Shown here piece by piece: positions 41,071-47,389 of a stretch of DNA of 47,389 nt (the first letter of the stretch is position 1; every line of letters begins with the position of its first letter). The position numbers were made by a program, and so were the translations under genes. Origin of the DNA: Marivivens sp. (GTDB lineage: Bacteria; Pseudomonadota; Alphaproteobacteria; Rhodobacterales; Rhodobacteraceae); NCBI GenBank assembly GCA_023254495.1, contig JALRLK010000147.1:1-47389 (forward strand), in the 5' to 3' direction. The notes under the pieces were generated by a model. That model was not told where the DNA came from. It was given only the letters and a program-made list of their open reading frames with translations, and ran no database searches.

Positions 41071-42684
41071 ATGTCTGAACCGACTTCCGGCCGCCCGTTG
41101 GGCGCGCAGCTGTCTCATATGCTCAGGGCGCGCGGGGTTGATGTGATCTTTGGTATTCCAGGGGTGCATAACCAAGAGATGTATCGCGGCATTGAAGAGG
41201 CCGGGATCACCCATGTCCTGACGCGGCACGAACAGGGTGCGGGCTTCATGGCCGATGGCTATGCGAGGGCCACGGGGCGGCCTGGCATCTGCTACATCAT
41301 CACCGGTCCGGGCCTATGCAACATCATGACCCCGCTCGGTCAGGCCTATTCGGATAGCATCTCGGTTCTGGCGATCTCGTCTTGCCTGCCGCAAGGCGGG
41401 ACAGACGACGGGCGCCTGCACGAGATGCTCGATCAACGTGGGGCAGGAGCGGCGGTTTGCGATTGGTCGCACGAGGCGGAAAGCCCCGAGGATGCCTATG
41501 CCCGCATCGATCAGGCTCTGGCGGAGTTTCGCGACCGCAGGCCGCGCCCCAAGCATTTGCAAGTGCCGATTCCGATGCTGGAAGGCGCGGCGCCCGAATT
41601 TCCGGCCGAGCCGGTCCAGCAGCCCGCGCCGCCGCTTGCGCCCTATGCGGGCCAGATAGACGAGGCGGCGAAACTGCTCGCCGCGGCCCGGCGTCCGTTG
41701 GTGATCGTTGGTGGAGGCGCGCGCTCGGCAGCGCCGGCGGCACGCGCATTGGCCGCCGACCTAAAAGCCGCAAGCCTCGCCAGCTATGCTGGCAGAGGTG
41801 TCATCGATCCAGACGATCCGCTCCATCTTGGTTCGGTCCTGGCCCGCCCCGACAGCGCCGAGATGATCGCATCGTCCGACTGCGTTCTGGTTGTCGGCTC
41901 GGTTCTGGCTGAGGTTGATATCTGGCGCGATAACCCCGGCTTTTGTGAGGGGGCCAAGGTGATACGGATTGACATCGATCCTTCGGTCCTTGCCCGCGAT
42001 CCGCGTGTCGATCTGGCGATCCGCGCCGATGCTGGGCTCGCGCTCGAGGCTCTGAGCGCCGCCCTCTCAGGCGCCGCGATCCAATCGACATGGACGGCCC
42101 TCGAGGCCGAAGCCGCCCGCCGCCGCTGGCGCGCGCAGGTCGAGGCCGAGCGCCCCGGCATCCTGCCCGTGGCCGACGTGATGCGCGAGGTATTGCCCGA
42201 GGACGCGCTGATCTATTCCGACATGACCCAATTCGCCTATGCCACGAAAGAGATCTATCCGCTCAAACACCCCGGTCTCTGGCATCATCCCTACGGCTTT
42301 GGCACCCTCGGCTATGCCCTTCCCGCCGCCATCGGCGGCAAGATCGGCGTGGGGGATCGGGCGGTGATCGCCATCGCCGGTGACTATGGATTTCAATACA
42401 CGATTCAGGAGCTAGGCGTCGCGGTCGAGCTGGGCCTCAGCCTGCCGATCCTTCTGTGGGACAACGGCAAGCTGGGCGAGATCGAAGCCAGCATGGTCCG
42501 CGCCCAAATCGCGCCGAATGCGGTGATCCAGCGCAACCCCGATTTCATCAAGCTGGCCGAGGCCTATGGCGCGGCCTCGGCCCAGCCCTCGAGCCTTGCC
42601 GAATTCAGACGCGATCTGGCCGCCGCCCTCAAGGAAGAAGGCCCGACCATCATCCGTGTGACCTCGGACGTGGCCCTTAGCTAG
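41071..42684 (+). CDS. Thiamine diphosphate-dependent enzyme, acetolactate synthase/AruI-like
   Basis: 537 residues with the three-domain ThDP enzyme layout. Residues 1-170 bind pyrimidine (VDVIFGIPGVHNQEMYRGIEEAGITHVLTRHEQGAGFMADGYARATGRPG with catalytic Glu); the middle domain begins near 195; the C-terminal domain has AGDYGFQYTIQELGVAVELGLSLPILLWDNGKLGEI, the GDx..N diphosphate site. The substrate is unsettled: this subgroup is often called 5-guanidino-2-oxopentanoate decarboxylase (AruI), but no other arginine transamination gene is near. The 3' end overlaps the convergent gene by 4 bases. It abuts trkH with no gap. Confidence 0.82.
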   Translation: MSEPTSGRPLGAQLSHMLRARGVDVIFGIPGVHNQEMYRGIEEAGITHVLTRHEQGAGFMADGYARATGRPGICYIITGPGLCNIMTPLGQAYSDSISVLAISSCLPQGGTDDGRLHEMLDQRGAGAAVCDWSHEAESPEDAYARIDQALAEFRDRRPRPKHLQVPIPMLEGAAPEFPAEPVQQPAPPLAPYAGQIDEAAKLLAAARRPLVIVGGGARSAAPAARALAADLKAASLASYAGRGVIDPDDPLHLGSVLARPDSAEMIASSDCVLVVGSVLAEVDIWRDNPGFCEGAKVIRIDIDPSVLARDPRVDLAIRADAGLALEALSAALSGAAIQSTWTALEAEAARRRWRAQVEAERPGILPVADVMREVLPEDALIYSDMTQFAYATKEIYPLKHPGLWHHPYGFGTLGYALPAAIGGKIGVGDRAVIAIAGDYGFQYTIQELGVAVELGLSLPILLWDNGKLGEIEASMVRAQIAPNAVIQRNPDFIKLAEAYGAASAQPSSLAEFRRDLAAALKEEGPTIIRVTSDVALS

Positions 42685-44375
42685 TTCCAGCAGCCGACGA
42701 GAACGGTGATATCCGCCGCCGCGCGGGTCAGCTCTTCGGCGCTTAAGTTGCCGCTCAGAGCCGTTGTTCCTGCGCGTATTCCGGCGGCGGAAAGGGCCGG
42801 CAAGAGGGCATCGGTATCAAGCGCGAAGTTGACGCCTTCGGGAAACTGCGGGCCGCCGCTTTGCCGAGGCAAAAGCATCCCTAGCACCGCGCCGCCCGCG
42901 TCAAGAACCGGCCCGCCCGCGTCGCCCGCCTGAACGGCGATCTCGAGGCGCTTGACCGTCTCCTCGCCATTCAGCCCGCGCAGATCGGACAGGGCGCCGA
43001 GGCTCAACGTCGGCATCGACAGAACACCGCCATAGGAATAGCCGGCAACGGCAATCTCGGATCCGAGCTTGGGAACGGCCGTCTGGAAGCGGGCCGAGGC
43101 AATCGGTGCCTGCGGCACGGTGGGCGTCAGGATTGCGAAACCGAGCCCCCCATCGCTATGGGCAAGCCGCACCGGCACCTCGCCCTCAATCGTCAACGCA
43201 CCGCAATTTTCGGCCACGGTCGAAGTGGTCAGCACCGCGCCGGAGGTGTCGATGTAGAATCCGGAGGCCGTGGATTTCGGGCGGCGGATCTCGATGCCCG
43301 AAACCAGATCGGGCGACTGGCTCTCGTCAAGCGCCACCATCTCGGGATCAAGCACGCCGGGGGTCGGGGTGAACGAGGCACGCATCTCGGTCCAAAGGCG
43401 GCTGCGGCGCTCTTCGTCGCCCGACGGCCACACAAGGGCGATGCCTTTGATGGCGTCGCCCTCTAGCCGTGCATAGACAGAGGTATGGACCACATCGCTC
43501 CGTCCCTCGATTTCAAAAGAGCCGCCCCGGATACGGCGCGAACCGTCACGAGGAATGATCGTCAGCGTCTGGAGAACGTCATAAAGGCTCTGGAGGCGCC
43601 ATTCATCGCCCGGCTGGCTGATCAAAAGCACCTGAGCGGCAAAATCACCTGCGGTACCGTATTTCGCAAAAGGCGGCTCGTAGCCGTCAAAAGCAACGAG
43701 ACCCATGGGGATCTTGACCGAAATGCCAGCGGAGGCATTGGCGACCGTCTCGAGCCCCAGTCCCTCAAAAACCGCATTGTATTCCGCCAAAAGCGCTGCT
43801 CGTTGGTCCGTTGTCAAAACACCGGTCGCCTCATGGCCCCGTGCGATCTGCCAGGCCTCCATCGCGGCCCGCGATCCACGGCCAAAAGCCCCGTCGATAC
43901 CCGAGTTATAGAAACCGGCCCAGCGTAGAGCGATCTGCAGCGCTTCCTTTTCGCGTTGGTTCAAAAGGGCCTCGGAGGCAATCGCCTGCTGAACGGTCTC
44001 GTCGGCCGGGCCGGCCGCCTCTGCCAGTGCGGTGGGCGCCGCGGCCACAACAGGCGCGGCGGCGGGCCAGATACGAGCCTGATAGTTGCCGCCGTCCGAG
44101 ACAAAGGCATCGCCCGGCACCGCGCCGCTGTTGAGAAGCCGGGAAAGCACTGTCTCGGCCTCGCCCCGTCCATAGGGGCCCAAGGCGATGGCAAACCAGC
44201 CGGAGGCAAGAGCATACCCTTCAACATTGGCAAGGCTACCGGAATAGGCCGCAGCGAGCTCGACGGCTTCGGAAGAGGTGGGTCGGGCGGCAATCTGGAC
44301 CCACGCCTGATCCTGTGCGGCAACGGACAAAGGGACAAAAAAAAGGGCTAGAACAAAAAGAAATCGTCTCATCAT
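42681..44375 (-). CDS. Secreted trypsin-fold protein with peptidoglycan-binding domain, probable pseudoprotease
   Basis: 564 residues from ATG 44375 (a second ATG follows). Signal peptide MMRRFLFVLALFFVPLSVAAQ, then a SPOR-like segment (WVQIAARPTSSEAVELAAAYSGSL...FAIALGPYGRGEAETVLSRL), a PG_binding_1 domain (LNQREKEALQIALRWAGFYNSGIDGAFGRGSRAAMEAWQ, about 175-235), a beta-rich middle, and a C-terminal trypsin fold (SGFYIDTSGAVLTTSTVAENC ... GDAGGPVLDAGGAVLGML). Where active enzymes have TxAHV, DxALL and GDSGGP, this protein has TTSTV, GFAIL and GDAGGP. His, Asp and Ser all appear replaced, so hydrolysis is unlikely. Confidence 0.82.
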   Translation of the reverse strand: MMRRFLFVLALFFVPLSVAAQDQAWVQIAARPTSSEAVELAAAYSGSLANVEGYALASGWFAIALGPYGRGEAETVLSRLLNSGAVPGDAFVSDGGNYQARIWPAAAPVVAAAPTALAEAAGPADETVQQAIASEALLNQREKEALQIALRWAGFYNSGIDGAFGRGSRAAMEAWQIARGHEATGVLTTDQRAALLAEYNAVFEGLGLETVANASAGISVKIPMGLVAFDGYEPPFAKYGTAGDFAAQVLLISQPGDEWRLQSLYDVLQTLTIIPRDGSRRIRGGSFEIEGRSDVVHTSVYARLEGDAIKGIALVWPSGDEERRSRLWTEMRASFTPTPGVLDPEMVALDESQSPDLVSGIEIRRPKSTASGFYIDTSGAVLTTSTVAENCGALTIEGEVPVRLAHSDGGLGFAILTPTVPQAPIASARFQTAVPKLGSEIAVAGYSYGGVLSMPTLSLGALSDLRGLNGEETVKRLEIAVQAGDAGGPVLDAGGAVLGMLLPRQSGGPQFPEGVNFALDTDALLPALSAAGIRAGTTALSGNLSAEELTRAAADITVLVGCWN

Positions 44376-44499
44376 GGGTATTTGGCTCGGGTCACTGATT
44401 TTGGCCCTTTCGGGCATTGGCGGGCAACCTAGCAGGAAGAACGCGCTCTGCAGCATGAAAATATGCCAATTGCGGCGAATTCTGATGGCTTTGGGCTGA

Positions 44500-44528
44500 T
44501 TGACCCTCACGGTCGCTCAGCCTATTGA
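44500..44528 (+). promoter_or_regulatory. Predicted glyQ promoter
   Basis: TTGACC and TATTGA are separated by 17 bases, 27 bases before the glyQ ATG. The ribosome site is weak (GAGCGAGCG). It serves the glyQ-DUF6446-glyS operon. Confidence 0.55.
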
Positions 44529-44555
44529 GGCAGCCAAACCAGAGCGAGCGCGATC

Positions 44556-45473
44556 ATGGCCGAAAAACCCCGTTCCTTTCAGGAAATCATCCTGCGGCTT
44601 CAGGCCTATTGGGCCTCGAAGGGCTGCGCGGTCCTCCAGCCCTACGACATGGAAGTCGGCGCCGGGACGTTCCATCCGGCCACGACCCTGCGCAGCCTTG
44701 GCAACAAGTCCTGGGCCGCGGCCTATGTCCAGCCCTCGCGCCGCCCGACCGATGGGCGCTATGGCGAAAACCCCAACCGCCTTCAGCACTATTACCAGTA
44801 TCAGGTGCTGATCAAACCGAGCCCGCCTGATCTTCAGGATCTCTATCTCGGCTCGCTCGCCGCGATCGGCATTGACGCCAGCCTGCACGATATCCGCTTT
44901 GTCGAGGACGACTGGGAAAGCCCGACGCTGGGCGCCTGGGGCCTTGGCTGGGAGGTCTGGTGCGATGGTATGGAGGTCTCGCAGTTTACCTATTTCCAGC
45001 AGGTCGGCGGGCATGACTGCAAGCCGGTCTCGGGCGAATTGACCTATGGGCTCGAGCGCCTTGCCATGTATGTCCTTGGCATCGACCACGTCATGGATAT
45101 GCCCTTCAACGATCCGCAATCGCCTATACCGTTGAAATACAGGGATATCTTCCGCCAGACCGAGGAAGAATACAGCCGGCACAACTTCGACGGCGCCACG
45201 ACCGAGATGCTCCTGCGCCATTTCGAGGATGCCGAGGCCGAATGCGGCCGCCTTCTCGAGATGCCCGCCGACGATCCCAAAACCGGCAAGCGGATCATCC
45301 TCGCGCATCCCGCCTATGACCAGTGCATCAAGGCCTCGCACCTCTTCAATCTGCTCGACGCGCGCGGCGTGATCTCTGTCACCGAACGCCAAGCCTATAT
45401 CGGCCGCGTTCGCACGCTCGCCAAGAAATGCGCCGATGCCTTCGTGATGACGGACGCGGGGGCCTCGGTATGA
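44556..45473 (+). CDS. glyQ: Glycyl-tRNA synthetase alpha subunit
   Basis: 305 residues. Family signatures: [114 protein letters not shown] and the later [15 protein letters not shown]. It is the catalytic class II subunit of the alpha2beta2 GlyRS of most proteobacteria. The stop overlaps the next gene's ATG (ATGA). Confidence 0.97.
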   Translation: MAEKPRSFQEIILRLQAYWASKGCAVLQPYDMEVGAGTFHPATTLRSLGNKSWAAAYVQPSRRPTDGRYGENPNRLQHYYQYQVLIKPSPPDLQDLYLGSLAAIGIDASLHDIRFVEDDWESPTLGAWGLGWEVWCDGMEVSQFTYFQQVGGHDCKPVSGELTYGLERLAMYVLGIDHVMDMPFNDPQSPIPLKYRDIFRQTEEEYSRHNFDGATTEMLLRHFEDAEAECGRLLEMPADDPKTGKRIILAHPAYDQCIKASHLFNLLDARGVISVTERQAYIGRVRTLAKKCADAFVMTDAGASV

Positions 45474-46000
45474 CCGGCAAGATCCTCGCCCTGTTCCTAG
45501 TCCTCGTTGCCGCGATAGCTGGCGGTTCGCTCTATTATCTTCAGGTCTATGCCTATTACGACGAGGTGACCGAGGAACAAGCGGGCGGTGTGATGCTTGT
45601 CGCCAATGCAATCGGCAAACCGGTCAAGATCGTCTACGACGATTTTCAGGCAATCGATTCCGACAGCTCGCCCCTGCGTTTCCGCGCCTGTTTTTCTGTG
45701 AAGAACAGCATCGGAATGCTGACCGAGAATTTCCGCGTCTATGGCAACCCCGTCCCGAACATGGCGCCGGGCTGGTTCGACTGTTTCGATGCCAAGGCGG
45801 TGGGCGCGGCCCTCGAAGAGGGCACCGCTGTTGCCTTCTTGGGCGAGGAGAACGTCCGCTACGGCTTTGACCGCGTCGTGGCTGTTTTGCCCGATGGTCG
45901 CGGCTTTGCATGGCACCAGATCAACCACTGCGGCGAGGTCGTCTTTGACGGCAACCCCGCGCCCGAAGGCTGCCCGCCTGTCCCGGAAGGACTGCAATAA
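45470..46000 (+). CDS. DUF6446-like membrane-anchored protein between glyQ and glyS
   Basis: 176 residues from ATG 45470. One N-terminal membrane helix ([25 protein letters not shown]) is followed by a soluble, probably periplasmic domain: [110 protein letters not shown]. Three or four cysteines could form disulfides. The name DUF6446 is from memory and was not checked. It is locked between the two GlyRS subunits with overlaps at both ends. Function unknown. Confidence 0.8.
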   Translation: MTGKILALFLVLVAAIAGGSLYYLQVYAYYDEVTEEQAGGVMLVANAIGKPVKIVYDDFQAIDSDSSPLRFRACFSVKNSIGMLTENFRVYGNPVPNMAPGWFDCFDAKAVGAALEEGTAVAFLGEENVRYGFDRVVAVLPDGRGFAWHQINHCGEVVFDGNPAPEGCPPVPEGLQ

Positions 46001-47389
46001 TGCCCAATCTTCTGATTGAACTTTTCTCCGAAGAAATCCCCGCCCGGATGCAGGCGCGGGCGGCGGAGGATCTCAAGGCCCTCGTGACCAACGGGCTTGT
46101 CGAGGCCGGGCTGACCTATTCGGGTGCGGCCGCCTTTGCCACGCCGCGCCGTCTGTCGCTGTCGGTCGAGGGGCTCTCGGGTGCGAGCAAGGCTGTGCGC
46201 GAAGAGCGCAGAGGGCCGGCGACCACCGCGCCGGATCAGGCGGTCGAGGGCTTTCTGCGTTCGACGGGCCTCACCCGCGACCAGCTTGAAGTGCGCGAGG
46301 CAGGCAAGGGCCAAGCCTATTTCGCGGTGATCGAGAAACCGGGCCGTGCGGCGGCCGAGATCATATCCGAAGTGCTCGAACAGACGATCCGCAATTTCCC
46401 ATGGCCCAAATCCATGCGCTGGGGCGCGGGCAGCTTGCGCTGGGTGCGCCCCTTGCATTCGATCATCTGCCTTCTTACCGACGAAGCGGGGGCCACAGTC
46501 GTTCCGCTCGAGATCGACGGGATTACGGCGGGCAACACGACCCGTGGGCATCGGTTCCTTTCCAAAGGGGATATCAAGGTCTCGGGGTTCGAGGACTATG
46601 AGGCCAAGCTCAAGAAGGCTCATGTGATCCTCCGCGCCGATGAGCGCGCCGAGACGATCTGGCATGACGCCACAAATCAGGCTTTTGCCTCTGGCCTCGA
46701 AGTCGTTGAGGACAAAGGGCTTTTGGCCGAGGTCGCGGGCCTTGTCGAATGGCCGGTGGTGCTTTCGGGCAAGATCGGCGAGGCTTTCCTCGGCCTGCCG
46801 CCCGAGGTACTCCAGACCTCGATGAAGGAACACCAGAAGTTCTTCTCCGTCCGCAATCCCCGCTCGGGCCGGATCGAGGGCTTTGTCACCGTCGCCAATA
46901 CCGAAACCGCCGATCACGGCGCGACGATCCTGAAGGGCAACCAGAAGGTCCTTTCGGCGCGCCTGTCGGATGCGCGGTTCTTCTATGAGAACGATCTGCG
47001 CGTGGCCAAGGCGGGCATGGGCGAGTGGCTCGACGGCCTAGCCAATGTGACCTTCCATAACAAGCTCGGCTCGCAGCGCGACCGGATCAACCGTATCGCA
47101 GCCCTCGCCCGCGAGATTGCGCCCAAGGTTGGCGCCGATGCGGCACAGGCGAAAGAGGCGGCGCGGATTGCCAAGGCCGATCTGCGCTCGGCCATGGTCG
47201 GCGAATTCCCTGAGCTTCAGGGCGTCATGGGCCGCTACTATGCGCTGACCGCGGGCCGCGCGCCCGAGGTGGCCGACGCCGCCCGCGATCACTATTCGCC
47301 CTTGGGCCCGTCCGACGACGTGCCGACCGCGCCCGTCTCGGTCGCCGTGGCGCTCGCGGACAAGCTGGATACGCTCACCGGCTTCTGGG
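46000..47389 (+). CDS. glyS: Glycyl-tRNA synthetase beta subunit, N-terminal part
   Basis: 463 residues are visible; the frame runs off the right end. It begins [26 protein letters not shown] and contains SMRWGAGSLRWVRPLHSIICLL, GNTTRGHRFLS, VEWPVVLSGKIGEAFLGLPPEVLQTSMKEHQKFFSVRN, and FFYENDLRVAKAGMGEWLDGLANVTFHNKLGSQRDRINRIAALA, all typical of GlyS. The beta subunit binds tRNA-Gly and is required for charging by GlyQ. The ATG overlaps the stop of the preceding gene by 1 base (TAATG). Confidence 0.96.
   Translation, partial: MPNLLIELFSEEIPARMQARAAEDLKALVTNGLVEAGLTYSGAAAFATPRRLSLSVEGLSGASKAVREERRGPATTAPDQAVEGFLRSTGLTRDQLEVREAGKGQAYFAVIEKPGRAAAEIISEVLEQTIRNFPWPKSMRWGAGSLRWVRPLHSIICLLTDEAGATVVPLEIDGITAGNTTRGHRFLSKGDIKVSGFEDYEAKLKKAHVILRADERAETIWHDATNQAFASGLEVVEDKGLLAEVAGLVEWPVVLSGKIGEAFLGLPPEVLQTSMKEHQKFFSVRNPRSGRIEGFVTVANTETADHGATILKGNQKVLSARLSDARFFYENDLRVAKAGMGEWLDGLANVTFHNKLGSQRDRINRIAALAREIAPKVGADAAQAKEAARIAKADLRSAMVGEFPELQGVMGRYYALTAGRAPEVADAARDHYSPLGPSDDVPTAPVSVAVALADKLDTLTGFW

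Overview
The window is a contiguous piece of an alphaproteobacterial chromosome, most likely from the family Rhodobacteraceae. The evidence is high GC content, dense gene packing with many ATGA/GTGA start-stop overlaps, gene sets typical of that group (RpoH, CarD, FdxA, a Suv3-type helicase, MmcB, FolE2, a SAM-II riboswitch before metZ), a LexA box of the alphaproteobacterial GTTC-N7-GTTC type, and a tRNA-His without the usual G-1/C73 identity pair. I see no CRISPR array, insertion sequence, integrase, prophage or plasmid gene. The window is mainly housekeeping, with a few accessory patches and several decayed genes.

Layout. 1-2.95 kb: 3' end of rpoD and its terminator, a YdcZ-type membrane gene broken by an in-frame TGA, yjbQ, then nrdR-ribD. 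3-4.2 kb, minus strand: a capsule remnant joining a KpsS start to a KpsC end in different frames. 4.3-7.7 kb: riboflavin cluster ribE - unknown - ribBA-like - ribH - nusB; the C-terminal half of the RibBA-like protein has lost the zinc cysteines of GTP cyclohydrolase II. 7.8-10.3 kb: small genes, an SOS-type promoter in front of mmcB, a GNAT enzyme and tRNA-His. 10.3-18.1 kb: the main accessory block. A minus-strand operon tctC-tctB-tctA-atuA-DUF4387 (tripartite carboxylate uptake plus an AtuA-like enzyme pair) diverges from a plus-strand operon of response regulator, sensor kinase and periplasmic binding protein. A tandem 11-bp repeat lies between them. This looks like one sensing, uptake and catabolism unit for an unidentified carboxylate.

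18.1-28.9 kb: DUF6476/rluD (start codons abut), rpoH, DUF4389, a DksA-like protein, minus-strand SCP2 - lysophospholipase - pepF, then the Suv3-like helicase, an S4 protein, fdxA and carD with a strong terminator. 28.9-36.2 kb: purD, xseA, an AlkB-type hydroxylase, a lysoplasmalogenase gene broken by TAA, ftsY, an EamA transporter and ispZ. 36.2-42.7 kb: GST, then metZ behind a promoter, SAM-II aptamer and intrinsic terminator, then folE2, trkH and a ThDP enzyme. 42.7-47.4 kb: a secreted trypsin-fold protein that appears to have lost its catalytic triad, then glyQ - DUF6446 - glyS (cut by the window end).

The most notable items are the transport/sensing block, the RibBA-like protein, the predicted pseudoprotease, two genes interrupted by single stop codons, the capsule chimera, the LexA-controlled and probably leaderless mmcB promoter, the compact metZ leader, and a 57-58 bp intergenic element present twice. 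All function calls rest on reading the protein sequences; no database search was run.
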